From Halolactibacillus miurensis (GTDB taxonomy: Bacteria; Bacillota; Bacilli; Bacillales; Amphibacillaceae): DNA of 64,000 nt. The notes beneath the pieces were generated by a model. The model did not search any database. It had not been told where the DNA came from and worked only from the letters and a program-made list of their open reading frames with translations. Below, piece by piece: positions 27,446 to 38,685 of the stretch. Position 1 is the stretch's first letter, and the number at the start of each line of letters is the position of its first letter. A program made the position numbers and the translations under genes. The stretch spans positions 1 to 64,000 of the forward strand of contig NZ_FPAI01000012.1 of assembly GCF_900116255.1 (NCBI RefSeq), given 5' to 3'.

Positions 27446-28372
27446 TTACGCCAAGATATCTGTCAATTGTGGCACGACTTGTTTCTTACGTGAAACAACG
27501 CCTTTAAGTACAGCGATGTCATCTTCAAGTTTTACCCCAAAGGCTTCATTAACGGCGGCTTGTTCGTTTCCAAGCGCAATAACTGTTGAATCATTCGTTA
27601 AAATGTCGGTGATTAAGAAGACAAATAAATCAAGGTGACTCGCCTCAATGACGTGAGTAATCGCCGTTTTAATCGCCGCTTTTTGTGCTAATAAGTCACG
27701 TGGGTCGACTGTGTTAACCTGGGCTACCTCAACATGTTTATCGCCCATTGTGAATGGTTTAGCATCCAGTGTTAATAAGTCATTCACTGATTTATCACTT
27801 AAATCAGCACCTGCTTTTAACATATCTAAGCCATACGTATGGACATCAACGCCTGCGATAGCTTCCAATTCTTTTGCGGCTTTGACATCTTCTTCTGTAC
27901 ATGTCGGTGATTTAAAGAGTAATGAATCAGAGACAATTGCTGATAGCATTAATCCAGCAATGTTTTTCGGAATGCTGACACCGTGCTCTTTAAATAACTT
28001 GTTTAAGATTGTGGCTGTACATCCAACAGGTTCAGCACGGTAGTATAAGGGATCACTCGTTTCAAAATTGGCGATCCGGTGGTGATCGATGACTTCTGTT
28101 ACTTTTACGTCATCAATGTCACTCACACTTTGTTGTCTTTCGTTATGATCAACTAAAATCACGTGATCGACTTCGTTTTTAACAGTCTCAACGAAACGCG
28201 GGGCTTCTGTGTTGAAATAGTCTAGGGCAAACGCCGTTTCTTTACTGATTTCACCTAAGCGAACAGCTTCAGCCTCTTCGCCGATTTGTTGTTTTAAATA
28301 GGCATAGCTGATCGCTGATGCGATCGTATCCGTATCTGGATTTTTGTGTCCGAAAATTAATGTTTTACTCAT
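27446..28372 (-). CDS. ppaC: Manganese-dependent inorganic pyrophosphatase
   Basis: A 308-residue family II pyrophosphatase of the DHH superfamily, hydrolysing pyrophosphate from biosynthesis in the cytosol. Metal-binding motifs are [15 protein letters not shown] at the start, [10 protein letters not shown] (about 75) and the DHH motif in [10 protein letters not shown] (about 97). The C-terminal DHHA2 domain has the substrate-binding [10 protein letters not shown] segment. Length matches the Bacillus enzyme. Monocistronic. Confidence 0.97.
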   Translation of the reverse strand: MSKTLIFGHKNPDTDTIASAISYAYLKQQIGEEAEAVRLGEISKETAFALDYFNTEAPRFVETVKNEVDHVILVDHNERQQSVSDIDDVKVTEVIDHHRIANFETSDPLYYRAEPVGCTATILNKLFKEHGVSIPKNIAGLMLSAIVSDSLLFKSPTCTEEDVKAAKELEAIAGVDVHTYGLDMLKAGADLSDKSVNDLLTLDAKPFTMGDKHVEVAQVNTVDPRDLLAQKAAIKTAITHVIEASHLDLFVFLITDILTNDSTVIALGNEQAAVNEAFGVKLEDDIAVLKGVVSRKKQVVPQLTDILA

Positions 28373-28459
28373 AGTGACAACTCCTCATCATTTGTTTCAT
28401 ACGATGATAATTCTAACGCAAAAATGGTCAAATTTCATCTATAAATTTTATCTACGCAT

Positions 28460-29707
28460 TTATTTCTTATATTGTCCATTCCCTTTTAACAAATATTTTG
28501 TTGAAGTGAGCGCTTTTAAGCCCATTGGACCACGAGCATGTAGCTTTTGTGTACTAATCCCAATCTCGGCACCAAAACCAAATTCAAAGCCATCAGTAAA
28601 GCGGGTAGAGGCATTATGATACACGCAGGCCGCATCGACATCATTTAGAAAGGCTAATACATGCTCATTTGTTTCAGAAATAATTGCTTCGGAATGTTTC
28701 GTACCGTAGGTATTGATATGCTTAATCGCCTCGTCTGTTGATTGAACCACTTTCATCGCAATTTCTAGATCCAAATATTCGGTTGCATAATCCTCGTCGG
28801 TTGCTAAGAGGATGGATGGCTCTTTATCTTTGACGGTTTGATCGCCATGAACGAGGACACCGTGTGAGCTCAATTCGTGAAGCAACGCCTCACCGTGTTG
28901 ATCAAACCACGTCGCATCGACAAGAACGGTCTCAATTGCATTACACACAGATGGGCGCTGTGTTTTCGCATTAATGACAAGCTCTAGCGCCATTATGACA
29001 TTGGCATCATGGTCAATAAACATATGGCAATTCCCTGCGCCTGTTTCAAGGACGGGGACAGAGGACTTACTGACAACCGTATCAATCAGGTTTTTACTCC
29101 CGCGTGGAATTAATACGTCCAAGTAGTCGTTTAAGCGGAACATTTTTTCTGCTGTGTCTCGTGACGTATCTTCAATGAGCTGAACACTATTCACGGGTAA
29201 CGTTGTTTGTTTTAATGCGTCTTTAATGACATCAACGAGCACGATGTTCGAATAAATCGCCGAAGAACTCCCGCGTAAGATGACCGCATTACCTGTTTTT
29301 AAACAGAGGCTTGCGGCATCAATTGTCACATTGGGACGTGCTTCGTAGATCATACCAATGACACCAATCGGTACGGCAACTTTTTCAATCGCTAACCCAT
29401 TAGGACGCGTGAAAGAGTCTAATACCTCACCAATCGGATCGTCGAGCTCAGTTAATTCCCGCAAAGCATCGGCCATTTGTTTGATACGGTCTTCGGTAAG
29501 GCGAATGCGGTCAATGACCGAGTCGCTAATCCCTTTTTCTTTCGCTTTGACTAAATCTTTTTCATTCTCTGATAAAATATCTTTTTGTCTTGCTTCAAGG
29601 ACATCGGCAATTTTTAGTAGCGCTTGGTTCTTCTCCTCTGTTGAGGCTTGTTGTAAGCGCAGAGTTGTTGCTTTTGCTTGTTGACCTAATGTTTCTAGTG
29701 ACGTCAT
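28460..29707 (-). CDS. proA: Gamma-glutamyl phosphate reductase
   Basis: A 415-residue enzyme of the aldehyde dehydrogenase fold that reduces gamma-glutamyl phosphate to glutamate semialdehyde, the second step of proline synthesis. The catalytic Cys is at about residue 226 in [10 protein letters not shown]. The [24 protein letters not shown] stretch binds NADPH. Its first base is the last base of the proB stop codon, so translation is coupled. Control is through the T-box upstream of proB. Confidence 0.97.
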   Translation of the reverse strand: MTSLETLGQQAKATTLRLQQASTEEKNQALLKIADVLEARQKDILSENEKDLVKAKEKGISDSVIDRIRLTEDRIKQMADALRELTELDDPIGEVLDSFTRPNGLAIEKVAVPIGVIGMIYEARPNVTIDAASLCLKTGNAVILRGSSSAIYSNIVLVDVIKDALKQTTLPVNSVQLIEDTSRDTAEKMFRLNDYLDVLIPRGSKNLIDTVVSKSSVPVLETGAGNCHMFIDHDANVIMALELVINAKTQRPSVCNAIETVLVDATWFDQHGEALLHELSSHGVLVHGDQTVKDKEPSILLATDEDYATEYLDLEIAMKVVQSTDEAIKHINTYGTKHSEAIISETNEHVLAFLNDVDAACVYHNASTRFTDGFEFGFGAEIGISTQKLHARGPMGLKALTSTKYLLKGNGQYKK

Positions 29708-30825
29708 TATTTCCCCTCCTGAATCGTTAATATAAGATTATTTCGATGCACCACTTCTGGGTGCGTACAACCGGTGAGTAACATCGCTTCTTGACTACTG
29801 AGACCGCGGACTTGTTTGATTTGGTCGGCGGAATAGTTGACTTGCCCTTTTGCGATTTGGTCTTGATTAAAGTAAATATCGACAATGTCCTGAGCATCAA
29901 AGTCTTCTTCCACTCCGATAATACCAGCCGCTAACAGACTCTTCCCATCAGATAACAAGGCTTTTTTTGCCCCTTCATCGATAATGACGCGCCCAGTTGG
30001 TTCTGAATGGTAAGCAATCCACTGTTTATGTTTTCTTACATGGACTGTTTCTCTCGTGCCAATATACGTCCCGTCACCACTCCCCTTTAGAATATTGACC
30101 AATTTATCTTTACCTTGCCCCGTACCAACAAAACAATTAACCCCGACATTTGTTGCGAGTTGGGCGGCGATCAGTTTTGATTTCATCCCGCCTGTCCCTA
30201 CTTTAGATGATGAATCTTGGCTGGTTGTTTGGATCAATTCATTAGAAATATAACCGAGGTGATTAAAGCGTTTGGCATCCGCATATTGCCCCGGGTTCTT
30301 ATCATAAATCCCATTGACGTCTGTCAAAAGAATCAGCTGATCAGCGTTCACTAATCCACTCACCTGTGCACTAAGCATATCGTTATCACCAAACGTCATC
30401 TCATCAATCGCCACCGAATCATTTTCGTTAATAATCGGCACCACTTTACGTTTTAAACACTCGGTGATCGTTTGATATACATTTGAGAACTGTTCTTTAT
30501 TTGTGAAGACGTCTCTTGTCAGTAAAAGCTGAGCAGAGACATAGCCATGCTTTTTAAATGCCTGGTTATAGGCTTCAATTAACAGGCCTTGTCCAACCGC
30601 TGCAGCGGCTTGTTTACCTTGGACGGTTACGGGACGTGAGGAGTATCCCAAATCTCTAAATCCTGCTGAAATCGCTCCTGAGGAGATTAAAACAACTTCT
30701 AATCCTTCCTCTAGTAATTGCACAATGGCTTCCGCATGTTCAGTCAATTTTTCAATCGACAAAGAACCATCTTTTTTTGTCAGTGAACTGCTACCAATTT
30801 TAACAACAACACGTTTTTCAATCAT
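29707..30825 (-). CDS. proB: Glutamate 5-kinase
   Basis: A 372-residue kinase that phosphorylates glutamate to start proline synthesis. The N-terminal amino-acid-kinase domain (about 1-260) begins with [10 protein letters not shown] and contains the conserved [23 protein letters not shown]-terminal PUA domain (about 275-360) is present. It is the first gene of proBA behind a proline T-box. Full-length ProB usually responds to proline feedback as well. Confidence 0.97.
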   Translation of the reverse strand: MIEKRVVVKIGSSSLTKKDGSLSIEKLTEHAEAIVQLLEEGLEVVLISSGAISAGFRDLGYSSRPVTVQGKQAAAAVGQGLLIEAYNQAFKKHGYVSAQLLLTRDVFTNKEQFSNVYQTITECLKRKVVPIINENDSVAIDEMTFGDNDMLSAQVSGLVNADQLILLTDVNGIYDKNPGQYADAKRFNHLGYISNELIQTTSQDSSSKVGTGGMKSKLIAAQLATNVGVNCFVGTGQGKDKLVNILKGSGDGTYIGTRETVHVRKHKQWIAYHSEPTGRVIIDEGAKKALLSDGKSLLAAGIIGVEEDFDAQDIVDIYFNQDQIAKGQVNYSADQIKQVRGLSSQEAMLLTGCTHPEVVHRNNLILTIQEGK

Positions 30826-30901
30826 GATCCATCACCATTCTTTCTCAAACTTTCATTTGTTTCTTTACATATGTTTTTTTATGATGTTGTTTGTGTATAA
30901 A

Positions 30902-31171
30902 GAAAACACTACTTTTCTCCATACATCTCATGTGATGCAATGGACGAAAAGTAGTGTTTCCGCGGTACCACCATTGTTGACTCAAAGTCTTGAGTCCTCT
31001 TATTTTGATAACGCTCGAGATCGTTAAATCTTAGAGCGGTTAAGTTTACCTTAACGACGATAAGAATAGGTTCAACGAAGAAGGGATATGGAGAAATGTT
31101 TCAGCCACATGCGCATTTCTCTCTCTGTCATATATTCATTGTTTACTGGTTCTTATTTATCCGTCTCTATT
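30902..31171 (-). promoter_or_regulatory. T-box riboswitch, proline specifier (CCU), for proBA
   Basis: Minus-strand reading: stem I contains ATAAGAA pairing with TTCTTAT, and its internal loop has AGTA opposite GAA. The specifier codon CCT lies at 31068-31070. The T-box sequence AATGGTGGTACCGCGG lies at 30960-30975. The terminator arms ACACTACTTTTC and GAAAAGTAGTGT lie at 30905-30957 with a T-run. Uncharged proline tRNA should therefore stabilise the antiterminator and switch on proBA, as in Bacillus. Confidence 0.95.
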
Positions 31172-31184
31172 TAGATGTGATTCC

Positions 31185-31213
31185 ATTATCTAAAAACAAC
31201 GCAAAAATGTCAA
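31185..31213 (-). promoter_or_regulatory. proBA promoter
   Basis: TTGACA (31208-31213), a 17-base spacer, and GATAAT (31185-31190) on the minus strand, just upstream of T-box stem I. Confidence 0.8.
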
Positions 31214-31235
31214 CTGAAAATTATCAGAAAACTTT

Positions 31236-32309
31236 TCATTTTTTCGGAACATCAACAATCCAGTTATGAGGGTCGTCAACCGTCCCATATTGAATCCCAG
31301 TCAGCGTGTCATAAACACGTTTGGATAATGCGCCAGTTGTATGATGATTGATTACATAGGACTGATCATTATAGAACAATTCCCCCATCGGCGAAATAAC
31401 TGCGGCCGTACCTGAACCGAATGCTTCTTCCAGTTGACCGTTCTTATGGGCATCCAAAATTTCGGATAAAAGAATCGGACGTTCTTCTACTGTTATGCCC
31501 CAATCTTTAAGCAATTGGATCACTGATTTGCGGGTGACACCAGGTAAAATGCTCCCACTTAAATGCGGGGTAACGACTTTATCACCTATTTTAAAGAAGA
31601 CATTCATACTGCCTACTTCTTCAATGTATTTTCGTTCATGCCCATCGAGCCAAAGAACTTGTGCATAGCCTTTCTTCGCGACGTTTTCTTGGGCAATCAT
31701 ACTGCCCGCATAGTTACCTGCTGTTTTCGCTTCACCGGTACCGCCTTTTACTGCTCTAATATACTCATTTTCAACGGCGATTTTAACGGGGTTAATCCCT
31801 GCTTCATAGTAAGCGCCAACGGGTGAGAGAATGATCATAAAGGTATACGTCTTAGACGCTGATACCCCAAGGTAAGGTTCTGTCGCAATGACGAACGGAC
31901 GAATATAGAGACTTGTCCCTTCTTTATGAGGCACCCAATCTCGATCGATATCCACCAATGTTTGAATAGCTTCTAAAGCCATTGATTCATCAAGCGTTGG
32001 AATACACATACGCGCATTTGATCGATTCAAGCGTTTAATATTTTCAGCCGGGCGGAAGAGTTGAATCGTATCTTGCTTTGTCCGGTAAGCTTTTAATCCT
32101 TCAAAGACCGTTTGACCGTAATGGAAAATCATCGCGGCTGGGTCCATCTCTAATGGCTGATAAGGTACAACGCGAGGATCATACCACCCGCGGCCTTCTT
32201 CGTAATCCATGATAAACATGTGATCAGTAAATTGTCGGCCAAAGACTAAAGAATCATCGGCGGGTTTCTGTTTTTTATTCTCTGATGGTGTAATAGAAAT
32301 AGTTTGCAT
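31236..32309 (-). CDS. ilvE: Branched-chain amino acid aminotransferase
   Basis: A 357-residue class IV PLP aminotransferase of the longer (type II) subgroup, interconverting valine, leucine and isoleucine with their 2-oxo acids. The PLP Lys is in GEAKTAGNYAGS (about residue 197). GQTVFEGLKAYR and VLWLDGHERKYIEEVGSMNVF are family signatures. It is monocistronic between the proBA leader and gltBD, and glutamate from GltBD is its amino donor. Confidence 0.96.
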   Translation of the reverse strand: MQTISITPSENKKQKPADDSLVFGRQFTDHMFIMDYEEGRGWYDPRVVPYQPLEMDPAAMIFHYGQTVFEGLKAYRTKQDTIQLFRPAENIKRLNRSNARMCIPTLDESMALEAIQTLVDIDRDWVPHKEGTSLYIRPFVIATEPYLGVSASKTYTFMIILSPVGAYYEAGINPVKIAVENEYIRAVKGGTGEAKTAGNYAGSMIAQENVAKKGYAQVLWLDGHERKYIEEVGSMNVFFKIGDKVVTPHLSGSILPGVTRKSVIQLLKDWGITVEERPILLSEILDAHKNGQLEEAFGSGTAAVISPMGELFYNDQSYVINHHTTGALSKRVYDTLTGIQYGTVDDPHNWIVDVPKK

Positions 32310-32525
32310 TATACTTGACTCCCTTTTATTAATATCTTGTCTTTTTCTATTGTAGACCTAATCCGTTTCAAAAAACAATAGTTAATTTATGAATTTTCAA
32401 AACATACGTAGGTGTTATTAGTATCAGATACTAATTGCGCGCTAAACAGAGCCAATAATTATCTTGTATGACCTTTCATCGTTGGCGTTCACACGCACGA
32501 TTTGACCAAATAGTCATAGAAAGTA

Positions 32526-32555
32526 ATGAAAAGAGGCTGTCTCTTTTGACAGCCC
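32526..32555 (-). terminator. gltBD terminator
   Basis: GGCTGTC and GACAGCC (32536-32555) form a stem, followed on the minus strand by TCTTTT. Confidence 0.85.
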
Positions 32556-32564
32556 CACCGTTTG

Positions 32565-34040
32565 TTATGCATATTGTTTAACTTTTTGGTTAATGAGATA
32601 ATCATGGACGACTTTCGCTACTTCGCGGCCTTCTTGGATTGCCCACACAATTAGCGAAGGTCCGCGTCTGGCATCTCCTGCAGCGAATACATTTTTTACG
32701 TTCGTTCTAAAATCTTGATAGTCCGCATCAATCCGATTGTTTTTCATTTCGACACCGAAACGGTCTAACAATGATTGTTGCGGTCCGACGAACCCAATCG
32801 CTAAAATGACTAAGTCAGCTGGAATAACGTCATCCCCACGATCAACTTTTTCGTAACGGACGCCTTCAGTGGTAGAAATCTCTTCAATCTTCCTTGTGAA
32901 TAAGGCTTGCACATGACCTTCTCCGTCATCAATAAACGCATGCGTTTCAGTTAAGAATTCTCTTACTTCTCGGTTAAAGATCATCTTTGCTTCTTTATGG
33001 GCATAATCTTCCCGGAAAACATTAGGGTAACTTGGCCATTCGTTACCTTTAGCCCGTGTTTGTGGGAAAGCTGGGGTAATCGCCAGTTGACGGACATTTT
33101 TAGCCCCTTGTCGAATGGCTGTCGCCACACAGTCAGCCCCCGTGTCTCCGCCACCGATCACGACAACATTTTTTCCTTCGGCTGAGAGTGATGTGTCTTT
33201 TTTGTCTAAGTAACTTTTTGTTTGTTTTGTTAAGTAATCCATCGCAAAGTGGATCCCTTTTAATTCGCGTCCTTGAATCTTTAAGTCCCGAGGCGCCTCA
33301 GCACCGGTACAGACGATGACACTGTCGAAATCCCGTTTTAAGTCTTCTGGTAAGATGTCTTTTCCAACGTCAGTATTTAAATTGAAAATAATGCCTTCTT
33401 CTTTTAATAAGTTGATGCGCCTTTCAACAATATCCTTATCTAGTTTCATTGTTGGAATACCGTACATTAATAATCCTCCGGCTCGGTCAGCTTTTTCAAA
33501 TATTGTCACAGTATGTCCTTGTTGATTCAGTTCATCAGCTGCACTTAAACCACTCGGACCGGATCCGATAATCGCCACTTTTTTACCAGTACGTTCTTTA
33601 GGTATACGAGCGGTAATGTATCCTTCATCAAATCCACGGTCAATAATCGCCCGCTCAATATTTTTTATACCCACCGCATCATCATGAATACTGACCGTAC
33701 AGGCCCCTTCACACGGAGCGGGGCATACCCGCCCGGTGAACTCAGGGAAATTGTTCGTCATCAGTAACCGATCAAGTGCCTCTTCGAAGCGCTCTTTATA
33801 GACTAAATCATTCCACTCTGGGATTAAGTTATGCAAAGGACAACCAGAGACTTGTTTATTTATATCAATCCCGGTATGACAAAATGGGATTGAACAATTC
33901 ATGCAGCGTGCCCCTTCTGTTTTTAATTGTTCATCGGTCAAACGTCCTTGGTATTCTCCCCAATCCTTTAATCGGGTGAGATGATCACGCTCTTTTGCCA
34001 CTTCTCGTTTATAGTCAATAAATCCTGTCGGTTTCCCCAT
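32565..34040 (-). CDS. gltD: Glutamate synthase small subunit
   Basis: A 491-residue FAD-dependent subunit that passes electrons from NADPH to the large subunit. N-terminal cysteines for Fe-S clusters lie at CMNCSIPFCHTG (about residue 46-57) and CPAPCEGACT (about 105-114). The FAD-binding GSGPSGLSAADELN (about 158) and NADPH-binding GGGDTGADCVATAIRQG (about 297) follow. The gene starts 16 bases after gltB. Confidence 0.97.
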   Translation of the reverse strand: MGKPTGFIDYKREVAKERDHLTRLKDWGEYQGRLTDEQLKTEGARCMNCSIPFCHTGIDINKQVSGCPLHNLIPEWNDLVYKERFEEALDRLLMTNNFPEFTGRVCPAPCEGACTVSIHDDAVGIKNIERAIIDRGFDEGYITARIPKERTGKKVAIIGSGPSGLSAADELNQQGHTVTIFEKADRAGGLLMYGIPTMKLDKDIVERRINLLKEEGIIFNLNTDVGKDILPEDLKRDFDSVIVCTGAEAPRDLKIQGRELKGIHFAMDYLTKQTKSYLDKKDTSLSAEGKNVVVIGGGDTGADCVATAIRQGAKNVRQLAITPAFPQTRAKGNEWPSYPNVFREDYAHKEAKMIFNREVREFLTETHAFIDDGEGHVQALFTRKIEEISTTEGVRYEKVDRGDDVIPADLVILAIGFVGPQQSLLDRFGVEMKNNRIDADYQDFRTNVKNVFAAGDARRGPSLIVWAIQEGREVAKVVHDYLINQKVKQYA

Positions 34041-34056
34041 TTATTTTGCTCCTTTC

Positions 34057-37000
34057 TTATTTAACTTTGAGTCCGGCTTTTATTTTGTCGGCTTTTATTT
34101 CATTGAAGGCGAGTAAACTAGCTTCTTCATGTGTCGAACCTGTTGACATAAAACCTTCAATTTTACCAGTCACACGTTTATAACGACGCGGAATGACTGA
34201 GATAAAGTGATTTTTTTCCGTCTCCCAGTTGTCTAAAATATCATGAGCTTTTACAGAACCCGTCAGCTTTTTATGATTAATAAGCTGTTGTTTGACCTTG
34301 TTTAACGCTTCGTTACTTAAAGAATCATCTAGGTCGACCAGTTCTTGATTAATATAGGCACGTGTGGCTTCTTTATTTGTTGTATAAAGATAAGCTTCAC
34401 CACCTGACATACCTGCCGCAAAATTCTTGCCGATGGAACCAATGATGACAACCTGACCTGCGGTCATATATTCACAGCCGTTATCACCAACACCTTCTAC
34501 AACAAGGTTCGCCCCACTATTTCTTACCGCAAATCGTTCGCCTGCAAGCCCGTTGATGTAACCTTCACCAGATGTTGCCCCGATAAAACAAACGTTACCG
34601 GCGATGATGGCTTGATCGGCCATTGGTTTCATCGTCTCTGTTGCCTCAATGATTAGCTTGCCACCTGAGAGCCCTTTTCCGGCATAGTCATTGGCGTCTC
34701 CTGTTAAGTGGATGGTCATCCCTTTTGGTATGAAAGCAGCGACACTTTGTCCAGATGAACCTGATAAGTGGATATTAATCGTATCTTCTGGTAGTCCTTG
34801 TTCACCGTGTGCTTTTGTCACATGATAACCAAGCGTTGTTCCGGTTGCGCGGTCAATATTAGTGACATGTAACTTAATATGTTGTGGTACTTTTTCTTCA
34901 ATCGATGCTTTAAAATACGGGTAAAGAATGGCTTGGTCTAATGTTTCTTCTAACTGGTGTGCTTGGGTTTCTTTCTTTAAGCAAAAATCAGATGCTGGTT
35001 TATATAACAATCGTGATAAATCCAAGTACCTTGCTTTCCAGTGGAGGTTTTTACGTTCATGAATTTTGAGTAGTTGGGTTTGTCCGACTAATTCATCCAC
35101 CGTCCTCACACCGAGTGAGGCCATGATTTCACGCATGTCTTCTGCGATAAATCGCATAAAATTTTCAATGTCTTCCGGTTTGCCGGTGAAACGTTCACGT
35201 AAGGCTGGATTTTGGGTAGCAACACCTACCGGGCAAGTATCCAAATGACAGACACGCATCATGACACAACCTAAAATAACGAGTGGCGCTGTCGCAAAAC
35301 CAAATTCTTCTGCTCCTAAAATAGCGCTCATAACAACATCTTTCCCTGTGAGTAGTTTACCGTCTGTCTCTAATGTCACCCGTTGTCTGAGTCCATTTAA
35401 AATGAGTGTTTGGTGGGCCTCTGTTAAACCAATTTCTAAAGGTAAGCCGGTATGCTTAATACTCGTTTTTGGTGAGGCGCCCGTACCACCGTCATAACCA
35501 ACGATACTAATAACATCAGCTTTACCTTTAGCTACACCGGCACTGATCGTACCGACACCGGACTTCGCGGCCAGTTTCACACTAATCCGTGCTTTTGGAT
35601 TGGCATTTTTTAAATCAAAGATGAGCTGAGCTAAATCTTCAATCGAATAAATATCATGATGCGGTGGTGGTGAAATCAAATCGACACCTGGTGTTGAACG
35701 GCGTGTGTTTGCAATCCACGGATATACCTTATCACCTGGTAATTGACCACCTTCGCCTGGCTTTGCGCCTTGCGCCATTTTGATTTGTAATTCATTTGCG
35801 TGGACTAAGTAATCACTGTCTACACCAAACCGAGCGGACGCTACTTGTTTAATCGCACTCATTTTATTGATTAGCGGATCCGTTTGAATAAAGCGATCTT
35901 TTTCTTCCCCGCCTTCCCCACTGTTACTTTTACCCCCTAATCGGTTCATCGCAATCGCTAACGTTTCATGTGCCTCGCGACTAATCGAACCATAACTCAT
36001 GGCGCCTGTTTTAAAGCGTTTGACGATTGAATCAACCGGTTCAACCTCACTGAGGTCAATCGCAACTTGTTCGTTAAAGTCAAGGAGATGTCTTAAAAAG
36101 CCGATGTGCTGGGTTTCCATTTGTTTGGTATAACGTTTAAATAAATGATAGTCTCCGCGCCTTGCGGCCCATTGTAATTGTGTAAGGGTCGCGGGATTAT
36201 AGGCATGACTTTCACCGTCATGTCGCCACTGAAACTCACTACCTTCAGGTAACCGTTTGTCGCTTGTATTAAAGCCTGCCTCATGAAACATGCGTGCTTC
36301 TTGTTCAATCACATCAAGGGTAATCCCATCTAATACAGACGTCGTTCCGGTAAAGTGTTGATTAATCACGTCGCGACTAATCCCGACCGCTTCAAAAATT
36401 TGTGCACCTTGATAACTTCTAAAGGTTGAAATCCCCATCTTCGACATCACTTTAACGACACCGTCAACCATTGTCTCGATGTACGTATTGATCGTGTCCG
36501 TTAACGTTTGTGAGAGTGTCTCATCTTCTATCAATTGTTGATACGTTTCATAAACTAAATACGGTAAGATAGCATCCGCGCCATATCCGAGTAAACAAGC
36601 AAAGTGATGGGCTTCTTTCACTTCACCAGAGACAACAATTAAGCTGACCTTAGAACGAATCCCTTGACGAATCAAATATTGGTGCAAACTAGATGTCGCA
36701 AGGAGGGTTGGAATCGTGACGTTGTCTTCATTCATATCTTCATCAGTAAGAATGAGAAGCGCGTGCCCGTCGTCTATTAATGCTTCTGCTTTCTCATGAA
36801 GTGCCGTTAGTGCCTCTGACAAATGATTGGTAAACGTCGTCTTAAGACGTGCGCTTTTAAAATCGTCACCTAAGGTAATCAATTGATCGAGCTCTTCAGC
36901 GGTTAAAATTGGATGGGGCAATTCAATGCGTCTCACATTATCAGGGGAGGCATTTAAATAATCGCCTTCTTTTCCTAACCAGACTTTTGTTGATATAACA

Positions 37001-38589
37001 TGTCGTTCACGATAAGCATCAATCGGAGGATTGGTGACTTGAGCAAATGTTTGTTTAAAATAGTGAAATAACGATTGTTGTTTATTTGATAATACCGCCA
37101 GTGGGGTATCAATGCCCATCGCGCCAATGGGGTCTTTCTTTTGTTCCTGTAAGGCAATCAAATAGTTTTCTATCACCTCATGGGTATATCCAAACGCGCG
37201 TTGACGTGATAAGAGATCTGAACGTTTTTTTACTGTTAACGATTGTGGCTTTGTGATATGGCGAACCTCATCAGCTAACCAGTTTTTATACGGGTATGTT
37301 GTCACAACCGATTCCTTGATTTCTTCATCAGGAATAATCCGTCCTTGTTCAAAATCGATAAACAACATTTCGCCCGGTTTTAATCGATTCTTTTCAATAA
37401 TCGTTTCTTCATCAATCGGTAATACCCCAACTTCAGAAGCATAAATGATATCGCGCTCTTTCGTAATCACATAACGAGCCGGTCTAAGACCATTCCGATC
37501 TAAAATTGCGCCAAGTTGTTTACCATTGGTGAAGGTCATTGATGTCGGACCGTCCCATTCCTCAGACACCGCACTCATATAGCGATAAAAGGCTCTTTTA
37601 TCTTCTGACATCGTCTCTTCATTCTCATATGGTTCTGGGATTAACATCATCGCCGCTTCTTGTGGCGATTTACCTGAGAGAATTAGGAATTCTAAGGCGT
37701 TATCAAGGACCGATGAATCACTGCCGTCTTCATTTAAAATCGGTAAAATGGTTTCAAAATCATCACCAAAGACATCGGCCTTTAAGTTATGTTCCCGAGC
37801 TTTCATTTTATTGATATTGCCACGTAACGTATTGATTTCTCCATTGTGAATTAAATATCTATTCGGATGCGCTCGCTCCCATGACGGAAATGTATTCGTG
37901 CTAAAGCGAGAGTGAACGAGACTAAAGTGAGACACGACATCCTCATCCTTTAAGTCAATGTAAAATTGATCGACTTGATAAGAGGTCAGTAAACCCTTAA
38001 AGACGATGGTTTGACTTGAAAAACTTGGTATATAGAAAGCTTCGTCATGTCCTTTTGCGAATCGTTCCATCTGTTTTCTCATGCGGTATAAGACGCGTTC
38101 AAAAGGTAAGCCCTGTTCAGCCACCGTTCGTTTAATAAATACTTGATACACTACTGGCGCTGATTCTTTGGCTAGTGCCCCAATCTGTTCAACGTTTGTC
38201 GGTACCTTGCGCCACGTCATTAATGTTTCCTTTTCTTGTTTTATTATCTGATTAATCTGACTTTTGTAAGCGGAAAAATGAGGATCATGTTGTTGGAAGA
38301 AAAACATCCCGACGGCATAGTCACCGGGTTCAGGTAAATCAATGGTTGGTAGGACCTTTCTGAAGTATTGATCAGGAATTTGAATCATAAGGCCAGCCCC
38401 GTCACCCGTATTCGGATCACTCCCTTGTCCCCCGCGGTGATCGAGCTTTGTTAACATATCAAGTCCGTTCTTTACAATGGCGTGGCTTTTGTTTCCATCT
38501 AAGTTCGCATATAAGCCAATGCCGCAATTATCACGTTCATAACTCGGTTGATACATGCCGTTTGCTTGTATTTTTTCATTGAAACGCAT
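34057..38589 (-). CDS. gltB: Glutamate synthase large subunit
   Basis: A 1510-residue subunit that makes two glutamates from glutamine and 2-oxoglutarate. The nucleophile is Cys22 in DNCGIGLYA, exposed after removal of a 21-residue propeptide. The glutaminase domain covers about 22-430, the central domain 480-770, and the FMN/Fe-S synthase domain 800-1200 with the 3Fe-4S cysteines in CVMMRVCHLDTCPVG (about 1116-1130). A beta-helix domain ends the protein. In B. subtilis this gene is called gltA. It is activated by divergent GltC, whose box lies at 38686-38700. Confidence 0.98.
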   Translation of the reverse strand: MRFNEKIQANGMYQPSYERDNCGIGLYANLDGNKSHAIVKNGLDMLTKLDHRGGQGSDPNTGDGAGLMIQIPDQYFRKVLPTIDLPEPGDYAVGMFFFQQHDPHFSAYKSQINQIIKQEKETLMTWRKVPTNVEQIGALAKESAPVVYQVFIKRTVAEQGLPFERVLYRMRKQMERFAKGHDEAFYIPSFSSQTIVFKGLLTSYQVDQFYIDLKDEDVVSHFSLVHSRFSTNTFPSWERAHPNRYLIHNGEINTLRGNINKMKAREHNLKADVFGDDFETILPILNEDGSDSSVLDNALEFLILSGKSPQEAAMMLIPEPYENEETMSEDKRAFYRYMSAVSEEWDGPTSMTFTNGKQLGAILDRNGLRPARYVITKERDIIYASEVGVLPIDEETIIEKNRLKPGEMLFIDFEQGRIIPDEEIKESVVTTYPYKNWLADEVRHITKPQSLTVKKRSDLLSRQRAFGYTHEVIENYLIALQEQKKDPIGAMGIDTPLAVLSNKQQSLFHYFKQTFAQVTNPPIDAYRERHVISTKVWLGKEGDYLNASPDNVRRIELPHPILTAEELDQLITLGDDFKSARLKTTFTNHLSEALTALHEKAEALIDDGHALLILTDEDMNEDNVTIPTLLATSSLHQYLIRQGIRSKVSLIVVSGEVKEAHHFACLLGYGADAILPYLVYETYQQLIEDETLSQTLTDTINTYIETMVDGVVKVMSKMGISTFRSYQGAQIFEAVGISRDVINQHFTGTTSVLDGITLDVIEQEARMFHEAGFNTSDKRLPEGSEFQWRHDGESHAYNPATLTQLQWAARRGDYHLFKRYTKQMETQHIGFLRHLLDFNEQVAIDLSEVEPVDSIVKRFKTGAMSYGSISREAHETLAIAMNRLGGKSNSGEGGEEKDRFIQTDPLINKMSAIKQVASARFGVDSDYLVHANELQIKMAQGAKPGEGGQLPGDKVYPWIANTRRSTPGVDLISPPPHHDIYSIEDLAQLIFDLKNANPKARISVKLAAKSGVGTISAGVAKGKADVISIVGYDGGTGASPKTSIKHTGLPLEIGLTEAHQTLILNGLRQRVTLETDGKLLTGKDVVMSAILGAEEFGFATAPLVILGCVMMRVCHLDTCPVGVATQNPALRERFTGKPEDIENFMRFIAEDMREIMASLGVRTVDELVGQTQLLKIHERKNLHWKARYLDLSRLLYKPASDFCLKKETQAHQLEETLDQAILYPYFKASIEEKVPQHIKLHVTNIDRATGTTLGYHVTKAHGEQGLPEDTINIHLSGSSGQSVAAFIPKGMTIHLTGDANDYAGKGLSGGKLIIEATETMKPMADQAIIAGNVCFIGATSGEGYINGLAGERFAVRNSGANLVVEGVGDNGCEYMTAGQVVIIGSIGKNFAAGMSGGEAYLYTTNKEATRAYINQELVDLDDSLSNEALNKVKQQLINHKKLTGSVKAHDILDNWETEKNHFISVIPRRYKRVTGKIEGFMSTGSTHEEASLLAFNEIKADKIKAGLKVK

Positions 38590-38651
38590 GATGATTGTCC
38601 CCCTCGTGCTTTTTTATATTTTTTGATTTGAATCTATTGTAATTGGACTGA

Positions 38652-38674
38652 TTTATATATACAATATATATAAA
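38652..38674. promoter_or_regulatory. AT-rich palindrome in the gltB promoter region
   Basis: TTTATATATA (38652-38661) and its exact reverse complement (38665-38674) flank a three-base centre. It lies between the GltC box and the gltB start, about where the gltB promoter should be. Its -10-like TATA words make a promoter role plausible. Low-complexity AT sequence makes the symmetry less meaningful. Confidence 0.45.
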
Positions 38675-38685
38675 CCATCACTACT

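Noticed and set aside
38652-38674. TnrA/GlnR site near gltB
   Set aside because: The palindrome is pure A/T with a CAA centre and lacks the TGTNA/TNACA ends of a TnrA site.
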